NCBI RefSeq assembly: GCF_001571105.1
Contig: NZ_BCTD01000005.1
DNA from: Azotobacter vinelandii
Lineage (GTDB): Bacteria > Pseudomonadota > Gammaproteobacteria > Pseudomonadales > Pseudomonadaceae
DNA: 64,000 nucleotides
Reading direction: 5' to 3' (one strand)
Below the pieces are notes generated by a model. That model had not been told where the DNA came from. It saw only the letters and a program-made list of their open reading frames with translations, and searched no databases. Shown here piece by piece: positions 21,285-29,837 of the stretch; position 1 is the stretch's first letter, and every line of letters starts with the position of its first letter. A program made the translations under genes and the position numbers.

Positions 21285-21815
21285 TCAGCGCTCCGGCATG
21301 ACCAGCGGCCAATGGAACAGGGGCCGGTAGAGGGTTCCGTGGGCGTCGCTCGTCGAATGGAAGAGGACGAAGCGTTCGGCCCTCCAGCGGAAATCCGGGG
21401 GGCTGGCGGGGAGCGGGGGATTGCGGCAGTCCCGGGCCAGTGTGAGATGCGGCCAGAATGCACGCTCGTCGAGGGCGTAGCCGGCGCCACGCAGTAGCCG
21501 CTGCAGTTCCCCGGCGAGCTGCAGCAGGGCCTCCGGTGCCTGGCCGGTGCCCAGGCAGACGAGGCCGTGACGGCCGGTTTCCAGGCGATCCAGCTTCATT
21601 TCGAAAGCATTTCCCCGAATGCCTTCGCCCAAGCATTGCAGTTCCGCCAGGCGCTCGAGCGGATGGCTGCCGAGAAAGGCCAGGGTCAGGTGCAGGTTGC
21701 GCCTGGCGACGGGGCGGCCGTCGAGCCCCAGTTCCCGGCGCCAGCGGTCGATCGCCTCGGCCTGTCGATGCGGCAGGGGCAGGCCGAAGAACAGGCGCAG
21801 GTTCTTGACGTTCAT
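21285..21815 (-). CDS. thpR: RNA 2',3'-cyclic phosphodiesterase (LigT/ThpR)
   Basis: This is a 176-residue 2H phosphoesterase. The two catalytic HxTx motifs are HLTLAFLG (about 42-49) and HLTLARD (about 122-128), at the right distance. It would open 2',3'-cyclic phosphate RNA ends to 2'-phosphates; relatives also ligate tRNA halves in vitro. Start 21815 gives the usual opening NLRLFFGLPLP. It is convergent with the MltF-like gene and follows greB on the same strand, 23 bases after its stop, probably cotranscribed. Confidence 0.9.
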   Translation of the reverse strand: MNVKNLRLFFGLPLPHRQAEAIDRWRRELGLDGRPVARRNLHLTLAFLGSHPLERLAELQCLGEGIRGNAFEMKLDRLETGRHGLVCLGTGQAPEALLQLAGELQRLLRGAGYALDERAFWPHLTLARDCRNPPLPASPPDFRWRAERFVLFHSTSDAHGTLYRPLFHWPLVMPER

Positions 21816-21838
21816 GGCTTGCTCCCGCGGCCTCCGGG

Positions 21839-22336
21839 TCAAGGGTAGTCGATCGCGACCAGGTACCAGGTCTTCTCTCCGGTGGGCGTCGGCACCCGGA
21901 CCTCGGCGTCCAGTTCCTTGCCGACCAGGGCCCGGGCAAGCGGAGCGTCGATGCTGATCAGGTTCTGTTTCAGGTCCAGTTCGTCCGGGCCGACGATGCG
22001 GTAGCGGACCTGTTCGCCGTCCTCGTCCTCCAGGGTGACCCAGGCGCCGAAGTAGACCTTGTTCAGGTCGGCGGGGCGCTCGCCGACCACCTGGAGCTTC
22101 TCCAGTCGCTTGGTGAGAAAGCGTACCCGGCTGTCGATTTCCCGCAGCATCTTCTTGCCGTAGGTGTACTCGGCGTTCTCCGAACGATCCCCCTGCGCGG
22201 CAGCCTCGCTGACCGCCTGGGTGACCTGCGGACGGCGCACGTGCCAGAGTTCGTGGAGTTCGGCGCGAAGACGCGCTTCGCCTTCGGGGGTGATCAGGGG
22301 CGTTCCGGCGGAACGGGGCGGTCGATAACGGCTCAT
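21839..22336 (-). CDS. greB: Transcript cleavage factor GreB
   Basis: This is a 165-residue Gre factor that rescues backtracked RNA polymerase by stimulating RNA cleavage. The N-terminal coiled coil (about 15-85) carries the tip acidic residues in QGDRSENAEYTYGKK. The C-terminal FKBP-like domain has FGAWVTLEDEDGEQVRYRIVG and ISIDAPLARALVGKELDAEV. The wording TYGKKMLREIDSRVRFLTKRL is GreB-like rather than GreA-like. Its stop lies 23 bases upstream of thpR. Confidence 0.92.
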   Translation of the reverse strand: MSRYRPPRSAGTPLITPEGEARLRAELHELWHVRRPQVTQAVSEAAAQGDRSENAEYTYGKKMLREIDSRVRFLTKRLEKLQVVGERPADLNKVYFGAWVTLEDEDGEQVRYRIVGPDELDLKQNLISIDAPLARALVGKELDAEVRVPTPTGEKTWYLVAIDYP

Positions 22337-22387
22337 GTGGCTCGAGGCTGTCGAAAGAGAGCGAGGATAACCGAACCCGGGGCGGGC

Positions 22388-24889
22388 TCAACCCTCCCGC
22401 AGGACCTGCAGCGGGCTGGCGTTCAGGGCCCGCTGCGTGCCCAGCAGCCCGGCGGCGCCCACCAGCAGTGCGCCGAGCGCCGGCAGCAGCAGCAGCCAGG
22501 GATGGGGATGCCAGGGTAGATCGAAGACGAAGCGGTAAAGCAGCGCGCTGACCAGTTCGCAACCCAGCGCGGCGAGCAGGCCGCTGGACGCCCCGAGCAG
22601 GGCGAACTCCAGGCGCCGGGTCTGAACCAGCAGGCGCCGCCTGGCTCCCAGGGCGCGTAGCAGGGCGCCTTGGCGGAGGCGCTCGTCGAGGGTCGCCTGC
22701 AGTCCGGCGAACAGCACGCAGAGGCCGGCGGCGAGGACGAACAGCAACACGTATTCCACCGCCAGGGTGACCTGGGCGAGGATGCCGCGCAACTGAGCCA
22801 GCAGGGCCTCGACCTGAAGCAGCGTCACCGTGGGGAAGCTGCGTGCCAGGCGCACCACTTCGGCGTCCCGGCCGGGCGGCAGGTAGAAGCTGGTCAGGTA
22901 GGTAGCCGGAAGGTCCTGCAGGGTTCCGGGCTGGAAGATCATGTAGAAATTCGGCTGGAAGCTGTCCCAGTGCACTTCGCGCAGGCTGCTGACCCGTGCA
23001 TCGCGGGTGATGCCGCCGACGCTGAAGGTCAGGCGGTCGCCGAGTCCGAGCCCGAGGTTCTTGGCCAGCTCGGCCTCGACCGAGACCCCGGGCAGTTCGC
23101 CGTGCTCCAACCGGTCCCACCACTGGCCGGCGCTCAGGCGGTTGTCCGCGGGTAGCCGCTCGGCCCAGGTCAGGTTGAGGTCGCGCTGGGTGGCGCGTTC
23201 GCCGCTGGATTCCTTGCTGACGATCTGCCTGACCGGTTCGCCGTTGATGGCGGTCAGACGTCCCATCACCACGGGATAGAGAGGAGCGCTCTGCGGGGCG
23301 ATACGCGCGACCTCCGCCATGAAGCGCTCTTTTTCCGCGGGCAGAACATTCAGGGCGAAATAATTGGGCGCCTGCTCCGGGAGCTGGTTCTGCCAGGTAT
23401 CGAGCAATTCGCTGCGCAGCAGGGCCACCAGGGACATGGCCAGCAGGATCAGGCCGAAAGCCAGCGCCTGCCCGGCGGCGGCGAGAGGGTGACGCAGCAA
23501 CTGGCCGATTCCCAGCCGCCAGGCCAGGGGGGCCGTGGCCAATAGACGTCGCAGGGTGCGCAGGCCGGACAGCAGCAGGGCGCCGAGGGCGAATGCGGCG
23601 AGCAGGCCACCGCCGAGCAGGGCCAGGGTCAGCCGCAGGTCCAGGCTGAGCCGCCACATGATCAGGCCGAGCGCCAGCAGGGCCATGCCATAGGTCAGCC
23701 AGGCGGCGGGCGGTACCGGCACGAGGTCGCGGCGCAGTACCCGCAGCGGCGGTACCCGACCGAGGGCCGCGAGTGGCGGCAGGGCGAAGCCGGCCAGGGC
23801 GACCAGCCCGGTGGCGCCGCCGGCCAGCGCCGGTATCAGGCCGCCGGCCGGGACCTCGGCTGGCAGCAAGTCTCGAAGCAGCCAGAACAGACCCTGCTGC
23901 GCGAGCCAGCCCAGTGCGGCGCCCAGGCCGCAGGCGAGCAGGCCGAGCAGGCCGAGCTGCAGTCCGTAGAGGGCGAGGGTGGCTCGGCGCGACAGGCCGA
24001 GGCAGCGCAGCAGGGCGCTGGCATCGAAGCGGCGGATCGCGAAGCGAGCCGCCGACAGGGCCACGGCGATTCCGGCCAGAAGTACCGCGGCCAGGCTCGC
24101 GAGATTCAGGTAGCGTTCGCCGCGCGCCAGCGCATTGCCGATCTGTCGGTTGCCGGCGCGCGCATCCTCCAGGCGCTGGTCGGCGGCGAGCAGCGGCGTC
24201 ACCTGCTGGCGATAGGCCTGGAGCGCCTCCGGGGCGCCACGCCACAGCTCGCGGTAGCGCACCCGGCTGCCGGGCTGCACCACCCCGGTGGCGTCCAGGT
24301 CGTCGAGATGCATCAGCACGCGCGGCGTGAGGCTGTAGAAGTTGCCGGCGCGGTCCGGCTCCTGGGTGAGGACGCGGGTCAGGCGCAGTGACTTTTCACC
24401 CACTTCGATGCTGTCGCCGACCTCGAGGCTCAGGGCCGCCAGCAGGCGTGTCTCGGCCCAGGCCTCGCCCGGGGCGGGACCCGGGCCCGGCGTGTCCGGC
24501 TGATAGGGGGCCGGAGCGCTCTTGAGTTCCCCGCGCAGGGGGTAGGCGCTGTCGGCGGCCTTGACGCTGGCCAGTTGAATGGCCGTGTCGGTGGCGATCA
24601 CGCTGGAGAACTCGACGACCCTGGCATGCTCCAGCCCGAGCGTCGTGCCGGCCGCCAACTGCTCCGCAGTGGCCGGAGAGCTGCCGCTCAGGCGCAGGTC
24701 GGCACCGAGGAATTCGGTGGCGCGCAGCAGCATGCTGGCGTTCAGGCGCGCCCCGAAGTAACCGATGGCGGTGGTCGCCGTCACCGCCACCAGCAGGGCG
24801 AGGAACAGCACCCGCAATTCTCCGGCGCGGGCATCGCGCAGCAATTGGCGGAAGGCCAGGCTCAGCAGGCGCAGGAAGGGCAGGTCCAT
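22388..24889 (-). CDS. ybbP: FtsX-like ABC permease (YbbP type)
   Basis: This is an 833-residue inner membrane protein with two FtsX modules. It has an N-terminal anchor (about 18-45), a periplasmic domain, a first block of TM helices (about 260-400), a further central hydrophobic block (about 410-500), a second periplasmic domain and a C-terminal TM block (about 700-830). This ten-helix layout is that of YbbP. It pairs with the ATPase immediately upstream (no gap) and likely extracts a lipid or hydrophobic molecule, or transmits force across the membrane. The association with tesA is conserved in proteobacteria. The true substrate is unknown. Confidence 0.88.
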   Translation of the reverse strand: MDLPFLRLLSLAFRQLLRDARAGELRVLFLALLVAVTATTAIGYFGARLNASMLLRATEFLGADLRLSGSSPATAEQLAAGTTLGLEHARVVEFSSVIATDTAIQLASVKAADSAYPLRGELKSAPAPYQPDTPGPGPAPGEAWAETRLLAALSLEVGDSIEVGEKSLRLTRVLTQEPDRAGNFYSLTPRVLMHLDDLDATGVVQPGSRVRYRELWRGAPEALQAYRQQVTPLLAADQRLEDARAGNRQIGNALARGERYLNLASLAAVLLAGIAVALSAARFAIRRFDASALLRCLGLSRRATLALYGLQLGLLGLLACGLGAALGWLAQQGLFWLLRDLLPAEVPAGGLIPALAGGATGLVALAGFALPPLAALGRVPPLRVLRRDLVPVPPAAWLTYGMALLALGLIMWRLSLDLRLTLALLGGGLLAAFALGALLLSGLRTLRRLLATAPLAWRLGIGQLLRHPLAAAGQALAFGLILLAMSLVALLRSELLDTWQNQLPEQAPNYFALNVLPAEKERFMAEVARIAPQSAPLYPVVMGRLTAINGEPVRQIVSKESSGERATQRDLNLTWAERLPADNRLSAGQWWDRLEHGELPGVSVEAELAKNLGLGLGDRLTFSVGGITRDARVSSLREVHWDSFQPNFYMIFQPGTLQDLPATYLTSFYLPPGRDAEVVRLARSFPTVTLLQVEALLAQLRGILAQVTLAVEYVLLFVLAAGLCVLFAGLQATLDERLRQGALLRALGARRRLLVQTRRLEFALLGASSGLLAALGCELVSALLYRFVFDLPWHPHPWLLLLPALGALLVGAAGLLGTQRALNASPLQVLREG

Positions 24890-25570
24890 TCAGGGCTCCG
24901 AGGCGACCAGGCGGCCGGCTTCCAGGCGTATGAGACGCTCGCAGCGCCGGGCGAGGCGTTCGTCATGGGTGACCAGCACCAGCGTGGTGCCGCGTTCCCG
25001 ATTGAGGGCGAAGAGCAGATCGCTGATCCGCTCGCCGGTCTGACTGTCGAGATTGCCGGTCGGTTCGTCGGCGAAGAGGATGTCCGGTTCGGCGGCGAAG
25101 GCGCGGGCGATGGCGACGCGCTGCTGCTCGCCGCCGGAAAGCTGCTTCGGATAGTGGGCGAGGCGCTGGCCGAGCCCCACCCGTTCGAGCAGTTCGCGGG
25201 CGCGGGCGCGGGCGTCGGTGCGGCCTTCCAGCTCCAGGGGGAGCATGACGTTGGCCAGGGCGTCGAGCGTGTCGAGCAACTGGAACGACTGGAAGACGAA
25301 GCCCACATGCTCGGCACGGACCCGCGCCCGGCGGTCTTCGTCCAGGCTGGCGAGGCTGTGGCCGGCCAGCGCGACCTCCCCGCTGCTGGGCAGGTCGAGC
25401 CCGGCCAGGAGGCCGAGCAGGGTCGACTTGCCGGAGCCGGAGCTGCCGACGATGGCCAGGGTCGCGCTGCGGGGGAGCTCGAGATCGAGCCCGTGGAGGA
25501 TGGTCAGTTCGCCTTCCGCGCTGGAAACCACTTTGCTAAGGTTCTGCGCGACGAGAATGCTCGAACTCAT
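24890..25570 (-). CDS. ybbA: ABC transporter ATPase (YbbA type)
   Basis: This is a 226-residue ATPase subunit of the LolD/MacB-type ABC family. Walker A is GSSGSGKSTLLGLLAG, the signature LSGGEQQRVAIARAF, Walker B ILFADEPTGNLD, and the switch His is in LVTHDERLA. It partners the YbbP permease: its TGA directly precedes the permease ATG. The ATG at 25570 is the homologous start. It is divergent from tesA, with only ten bases between the two start codons, so each gene's promoter must lie within the other's coding region. Confidence 0.93.
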   Translation of the reverse strand: MSSSILVAQNLSKVVSSAEGELTILHGLDLELPRSATLAIVGSSGSGKSTLLGLLAGLDLPSSGEVALAGHSLASLDEDRRARVRAEHVGFVFQSFQLLDTLDALANVMLPLELEGRTDARARARELLERVGLGQRLAHYPKQLSGGEQQRVAIARAFAAEPDILFADEPTGNLDSQTGERISDLLFALNRERGTTLVLVTHDERLARRCERLIRLEAGRLVASEP

Positions 25571-25580
25571 GGAGATTCCA

Positions 25581-26189
25581 ATGCGTGGGTGGTTGCTGGG
25601 CGCCATGCTGGCGTCGCTGTTCTTCTGGGCGCAAGGGGCGCTGGCGGGTACCGTTCTGGTCGTCGGCGATAGTATCAGCGCCGCTCTGGGTGTGGAAACC
25701 AGCCAGGGCTGGGTCGCTCTGCTGGAAAGGCGTCTCACCGAGCGGGGCTTGGAGCACCGGGTAGTGAACGCCTCGATCAGCGGCGACACCAGCGCCGGCG
25801 GCCTCGCGCGCCTTCCCGGGCTGCTCGCCGCTCACCGTCCGGAGCTGGTGATCATCGAGCTGGGGGGAAACGACGGGCTGCGCGGACAGCCTCCACAGCA
25901 ATTGCAACAGAATCTTGCATCGATGATCGACCGCTCGCGATCCGTTGGGGCACGGGTCTTGCTGCTCGGCGTGCAGCTCCCGCCGAACTACGGCTCCCGC
26001 TACAACCAGGCGTTCATTCGGGTCTATGCGTCGCTGGCCGAGGAGAAGCAGGTGCCGCTGGTGCCATTCTTTCTCGAAGGAGTGGGGGGAGTGCCCGGAA
26101 TGATGCAGGCCGATGGCATCCATCCGACCGCACGGGCCCAGCCGCAGCTGCTGGACAATCTCTGGCCCACCCTGGAGCCGTTGCTCTGA
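25581..26189 (+). CDS. tesA: Periplasmic multifunctional esterase/thioesterase TesA
   Basis: This is a 202-residue SGNH hydrolase with a cleavable signal peptide (about 1-22, ending ALAG). Block I is VVGDSISAALG (catalytic Ser), block II has the Gly in NASISGDTSAGG, block III is ELGGNDGLRG (Asn), and block V is DGIHPTARAQP (Asp and His). It would hydrolyse acyl-CoA, lysophospholipid and aryl esters. The ATG at 25581 has GGAGA just upstream, shared with the divergent ybbA leader region. Confidence 0.92.
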   Translation: MRGWLLGAMLASLFFWAQGALAGTVLVVGDSISAALGVETSQGWVALLERRLTERGLEHRVVNASISGDTSAGGLARLPGLLAAHRPELVIIELGGNDGLRGQPPQQLQQNLASMIDRSRSVGARVLLLGVQLPPNYGSRYNQAFIRVYASLAEEKQVPLVPFFLEGVGGVPGMMQADGIHPTARAQPQLLDNLWPTLEPLL

Positions 26190-26278
26190 ACGGTTTGCAG
26201 GGACTCTCGAGCCGGTTTTCCGGGCTTTTCCGCGCAGGTTCTTTCGGCTAATGTTGCGCCCCCTTTCTGGAGCCTCCG

Positions 26279-26572
26279 ATGCCTCGCCCTGCCTGGTCCC
26301 TGCATGCCTATTACCTGATCGAGCCGGACGAGCAGCTCGATCTGTTCGCCTGTCGTGAGGTACGTCTGCATCTGGTCGGTCGTCAACTGGAGCTGGGTGG
26401 CCAGATCGATCGGACCCTGTGCGGCGGCCTGCTACCCGCGCAGCCGCGCTGGCGTGGACTGACCAAGCCGCTGCTGCGCGATGACCGGCTGTGCCCGGTC
26501 TGTCGGGCGGCCTTGGAGGCACAACGCCGGGGCGATTGCGTCGGCTGGTCGATTCCCTGGGTGCTTGGCTAA
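26279..26572 (+). CDS. Small conserved-looking protein with CPVC motif
   Basis: This is a 97-residue protein without signal or TM segment. It has a cysteine in IDRTLCGGLL and a CPVC pair (DDRLCPVCRAALEAQRRGDC), which suggests a small zinc-binding fold. The ATG has GGAG about ten bases upstream, and codon use matches its neighbours, so it is probably real. From memory, a gene sits at the same place in P. aeruginosa between tesA and the L,D-transpeptidase gene. No function can be proposed. Confidence 0.7.
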   Translation: MPRPAWSLHAYYLIEPDEQLDLFACREVRLHLVGRQLELGGQIDRTLCGGLLPAQPRWRGLTKPLLRDDRLCPVCRAALEAQRRGDCVGWSIPWVLG

Positions 26573-26638
26573 ACACTTCGATGATGCGGTACAATCGAGC
26601 ATTCCCACTTGGGCCATTACATGCCAAGGATTATCTCG

Positions 26639-27592
26639 ATGCTTGCGCGTTCTGTTGCTTTCCTGTCGTTTTCGGCGCTGTTGAGTGCTCCTCTGGCAGC
26701 CCTTGAACTGCCTCTCCCGCCGCCCGGGGAGGATGTGGTCGGACAGGTGCAGGTCATCAAGGCCAAGTACGAAGATACCTTCGCCGATATCGGCCAGGCC
26801 AACGACATCGGCTATCTGGAAATGGTCGCGGCCAACCCGGGCGTGGACCCCTGGTTGCCCGGCGTCGGAACCGAGGTGATCCTGCCGACGCGCTACATAC
26901 TGCCGCCCGGTCCGCGAGAAGGCATCATCATCAATCTGGCCGAGTACCGCATGTATTACTTCCCCAAGGACCAGAACGTGGTTCATACCTATCCTCTGGG
27001 CATCGGGCGCGAAGGATGGGGATCTCCCGTCGCCGAAACCCGCATCACCGGCAAGATCAAGGACCCGGCCTGGTATCCGCCGAAATCGATTCGCGAAGAG
27101 CACGCCGCCGATGGCGATCCCTTGCCGACCGTGGTCCCGGCGGGGCCGGACAACCCGCTTGGCCCCTTCAAGTTCACCCTGGGGCTGTCCGGTTACCTGA
27201 TCCATGGCTCGAACAAGAAGTTCGGTATCGGCATGCGGGTCAGCCATGGATGTTTCCGCATGCTGAACCACAACGTGCTGCAACTGGCGGATATGGTGCC
27301 GGTAGGCACCAAGGTTCGTATCATCAACGAGCCCTACAAGTTCGGTATCTCGGAAGGCAAGGTCTATCTGGAGGTGCATGCACCTTTGGAAGACGAGTCT
27401 TCGAAATCTTCGGTCGTGGACAAGCATGCAGCCCTGATCGATGAGTTGCTCAAGCGCAATGACTTGTTGGGGGAGCGACGGCTGGACTGGGAAGTTGTGC
27501 GAGAAGTGGTCGCGGCCGAAGATGGTTTGCCGGTCGAAGTATCCGGACCCGACTCGGGATTGGCCAGTACCACTAATGGTTCGGATATCTGA
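26639..27592 (+). CDS. L,D-transpeptidase with LysM-like domain
   Basis: This is a 317-residue periplasmic YkuD-type L,D-transpeptidase. A signal peptide (about 1-22) is followed by a LysM-like peptidoglycan-binding region (about 40-80; NDIGYLEMVAANPGVDPWLP) and the catalytic domain (about 95-235). The active motif HGSNKKFGIGMRVSHGCFRM has the catalytic Cys at residue 205. The family forms 3-3 crosslinks or attaches Braun-type lipoproteins to the wall. It faces oprI across one terminator, and the OprI product has the C-terminal lysine needed for attachment, so a lipoprotein-anchoring role is plausible. The ATG at 26639 has AAGGA eight bases upstream; a TACAAT -10-like box lies at 26590-26595. 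Confidence 0.9.
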   Translation: MLARSVAFLSFSALLSAPLAALELPLPPPGEDVVGQVQVIKAKYEDTFADIGQANDIGYLEMVAANPGVDPWLPGVGTEVILPTRYILPPGPREGIIINLAEYRMYYFPKDQNVVHTYPLGIGREGWGSPVAETRITGKIKDPAWYPPKSIREEHAADGDPLPTVVPAGPDNPLGPFKFTLGLSGYLIHGSNKKFGIGMRVSHGCFRMLNHNVLQLADMVPVGTKVRIINEPYKFGISEGKVYLEVHAPLEDESSKSSVVDKHAALIDELLKRNDLLGERRLDWEVVREVVAAEDGLPVEVSGPDSGLASTTNGSDI

Positions 27593-27668
27593 GAATTGTT
27601 TGCGGTTTTTGTAAGTTGACGAATTGATGAAAGGGATAGCCTTGATTTAATTCCCACGCCCTTTCAAT

Positions 27669-27700
27669 AAAAAAGCCGGCCCGAATGGGCCGGCTTTCCT
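27669..27700. terminator. Bidirectional intrinsic terminator
   Basis: A perfect 11-bp stem (27672-27697; AAAGCCGGCCC with loop GAAT) is flanked by an A-run on the left, which becomes a U-run for minus-strand transcripts. It ends oprI and can also stop the convergent L,D-transpeptidase transcript. Confidence 0.9.
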
Positions 27701-27717
27701 CGTTTCCAAAGAAACAA

Positions 27718-27969
27718 TTACTTGCGGCTGGCTTTTTCCAGCATGCGCAGGGCGCGCTCGTTGGCTTCGTCAGCGGTCTGCTGAGCGCGCTGAGCGGCTG
27801 CCAGAGCCTCGTCGGCCTTGCGATAGGCTTCGTCGGCGCGGGCTTGGGCGCGAGCAGCTGCGTCTTCGGTAGCGGTGATGCGGGCATCGCTTTCTTTGGA
27901 GGCGCTGCTGCAACCAGCGGCCAGAAGAGCGGCCAGGGTCAGAGCGGAAATTTTCAGAGCATTGTTCAT
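27718..27969 (-). CDS. oprI: Major outer membrane lipoprotein OprI
   Basis: This is an 83-residue Braun-type lipoprotein. The lipobox is LLAAGC with the lipidated Cys at residue 20. The mature part is an Ala-rich coiled coil with heptad-like repeats (ITATEDAAARAQARADEAYR, ADEALAAAQRAQQTADEANE) ending in RMLEKASRK, whose terminal lysine can be linked to peptidoglycan. It tethers the outer membrane to the wall and is among the most abundant proteins of pseudomonads. GGGG lies about eight bases upstream of the ATG. Confidence 0.95.
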   Translation of the reverse strand: MNNALKISALTLAALLAAGCSSASKESDARITATEDAAARAQARADEAYRKADEALAAAQRAQQTADEANERALRMLEKASRK

Positions 27970-28038
27970 CGTGTTCCCCTTTTGAGGTGGCTTTCATCTA
28001 AAAGCAATTTCCCATGCGAGGGAAATTCGCCGATCAAC

Positions 28039-28066
28039 ATACTACCTATAACTTTTTGTAAGTAAA
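28039..28066 (-). promoter_or_regulatory. Candidate oprI promoter
   Basis: On the minus strand TTTACT (28066-28061) and TAGTAT (28044-28039) are separated by 16 bases in an AT-rich stretch about 70 bases upstream of the oprI ATG. This is a plausible sigma-70 promoter for a highly expressed gene. Other alignments of the -10 are possible. Confidence 0.45.
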
Positions 28067-28427
28067 CTGAGTACGAGCAAAGAGTGCCACGTTTTTTTCG
28101 GATGACCCCGGAGAATCCATGAGGTTGTCTAAAATTTATCCAGAATCATGCATTGGGGGTTCTGTCCAAGCATTGGGAATGCTTGTGGATTAGCCTTGTA
28201 TGATCGTGCCATCGCTCCTGTTTTGCAGGGCTATGAAGGCGGGAGAGAAGGGGTTGCTGCCCATCCGATTAAGCAGGCGACTTTTATCGGGGCGTGCTAC
28301 ACAGAAAGCGGAAATAGAGCAGTGGCCCATGTTCGGATGGGAGACGGATTCAGGCGTTTCTTCGCCGACGGATAGAGTCTAAGATACGAAGTGTACAAAA
28401 ATAAGACAAGACTTGAGGGGAGACGGA
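28067..28427. other. AT-richer stretch without recognised gene
   Basis: About 360 bases lie between the oprI promoter and the GNAT gene. Base composition is visibly lower in GC than its surroundings. A 75-codon plus-strand frame at 28148-28375 has no recognisable motif and no ribosome binding site. A short hairpin (AAGCAT, loop, ATGCTT; 28168-28184) is present. It could hold a small RNA or just promoters; I cannot decide. Confidence 0.45.
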
Positions 28428-28700
28428 ATGAGCGAAGCATTATCCATTCACCATGATCGGGCCGGGCATCAGTTCGAGGCTGTCGTAGATGGGCATCGTG
28501 CCTATCTGGCCTATATGGACCTTGGGAAGAACACCCTGGATATCTACCGTACCTATGTTCCCGTCTCCTTGCGTGGCCGTGGCATCGCCGCTGCCCTGAC
28601 GGCCGAGGCGCTCGATTATGCCAAGCGCATGGGGTACACGGTGATTCCGTCCTGTTCCTATGTCGAGCGCTACATCGAGCGTCAGCAGAGCCAGTCTTGA
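28428..28700 (+). CDS. Small GNAT-like N-acetyltransferase
   Basis: This is a 90-residue protein of the short YjdJ-type GNAT group (N-acetyltransferase domain 2). The acetyl-CoA-binding motif is VPVSLRGRGIAAALTAEALD (R/QxxGxG/A), with the family ending GYTVIPSCSYVERYI. Members of this short family may acetylate small molecules or proteins; the substrate is unknown. The ATG at 28428 has GAGGGG seven bases upstream. It converges on the DAHP synthase gene, with a shared terminator between. Confidence 0.88.
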   Translation: MSEALSIHHDRAGHQFEAVVDGHRAYLAYMDLGKNTLDIYRTYVPVSLRGRGIAAALTAEALDYAKRMGYTVIPSCSYVERYIERQQSQS

Positions 28701-28720
28701 GAATGCGGGCATGGTGCTGG

Positions 28721-28747
28721 CAACGCCGGGATACCAACCCGGCGTTG
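28721..28747. terminator. Bidirectional intrinsic terminator
   Basis: A perfect 10-bp stem CAACGCCGGG/CCCGGCGTTG with a 7-base loop is followed on the plus strand by TCGTTTTC. It lies between two convergent genes (GNAT and DAHP synthase) and can serve both. Confidence 0.8.
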
Positions 28748-28760
28748 TCGTTTTCGATGC

Positions 28761-29837
28761 TCAGGAGCGTTTCCGGTTCGGCAGGATATCCTTGAGTTTG
28801 GCGTGCATGTCGCGTATCGCCGTGGCTGTGGTGTCCCAGTCGATGCAGGCGTCGGTGACGGAGACTCCGTACTTGAGGTCGTCCAGATTGTCGGGAATCG
28901 ACTGGCTGCCCCAGCCCAGGTTGCTCTCCACCATCAGACCTATGATGGATGAATTGCCTTCGAGAATCTGGTTGGCGACGTTGGTCATCACCAGGGGTTG
29001 CAGGGCCGGATCCTTGTTCGAATTGGCGTGGCTGCAGTCCACCATGATATTCGGCAGGATACCGGCCTTGCGCAGCTCCTGCTCGCAGATGGCGACGTTG
29101 ACCGAGTCGTAGTTGGGTTTGCCATTGCCGCCGCGCAGAACGACGTGCCCATAGGTATTGCCCTTGGTCGTCACGATGGAAACGCTGCCCTGCTGGTTGA
29201 TGCCCAGGAAACGGTGGGGCCTGGATACCGATTGCAGCGCGTTGATCGCCACGGTCAGGCTGCCGTCCGTGCCGTTCTTGAAACCGACGGCAGAAGACAG
29301 GCCGGAGGCCAACTCGCGGTGTGTCTGGGATTCCGTGGTGCGGGCACCGATGGCCGACCAACTGAACAGGTCCTGCAGATACTGTGGGGAAATCGGGTCC
29401 AGGGCTTCGCCAGCGCTCGGCAAGCCCGTTTCGGCGATGTCGAGCAGCAATTGGCGGGCGATATGCAGCCCTTCCTGGATCTTGAAGGTGTCGTCCAGAT
29501 AGGGATCGTTGATGAGGCCCTTCCAACCGACGGTGGTGCGGGGTTTCTCGAAATAGACACGCATCACCAGAAACAGGGTGTCGGAAACTTCGGCTGCGAG
29601 CTTCTTGAGCCGTTCGGCGTATTCGTGTGCCGCCTTGACATCGTGGATGGAGCACGGGCCGACCACCAGGAACAGGCGATGATCCTTGCCGTCGAGGATA
29701 TTGCGGATGACTTCGCGGCCGCGGGAGACGGTGTTCATGGCGGCAGCGCTCAGGGGGATCTCTGCCTTGAGCTGCTCTGGGGTGATCAGGGGGTCGTTGG
29801 AGGCAACGTTGATGTCATTGATCGGTAAATCGGCCAT
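28761..29837 (-). CDS. 3-deoxy-7-phosphoheptulonate (DAHP) synthase, class I
   Basis: This is a 358-residue enzyme catalysing the first shikimate-pathway step, condensing phosphoenolpyruvate and erythrose 4-phosphate. Class I (AroF/G/H type) features are VVGPCSIHD, MRVYFEKPRTTVGWKGL, the KNGTDGS block and IMVDCSHANSNKD. The length matches the feedback-regulated class I enzymes, but which aromatic amino acid inhibits this copy cannot be told from sequence alone, so no gene letter is given. It is divergent from cysB. Confidence 0.93.
   Translation of the reverse strand: MADLPINDINVASNDPLITPEQLKAEIPLSAAAMNTVSRGREVIRNILDGKDHRLFLVVGPCSIHDVKAAHEYAERLKKLAAEVSDTLFLVMRVYFEKPRTTVGWKGLINDPYLDDTFKIQEGLHIARQLLLDIAETGLPSAGEALDPISPQYLQDLFSWSAIGARTTESQTHRELASGLSSAVGFKNGTDGSLTVAINALQSVSRPHRFLGINQQGSVSIVTTKGNTYGHVVLRGGNGKPNYDSVNVAICEQELRKAGILPNIMVDCSHANSNKDPALQPLVMTNVANQILEGNSSIIGLMVESNLGWGSQSIPDNLDDLKYGVSVTDACIDWDTTATAIRDMHAKLKDILPNRKRS

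Noticed and set aside
21285..24245. 986-codon minus-strand frame apparently fusing several genes
   Set aside because: Only its final 176 codons (ThpR) are real; the rest is out of frame with ybbP and greB.
28148..28375. 75-codon open frame upstream of the GNAT gene
   Set aside because: There is no ribosome binding site, motif or pseudomonad-like codon bias; treated as non-coding until shown otherwise.
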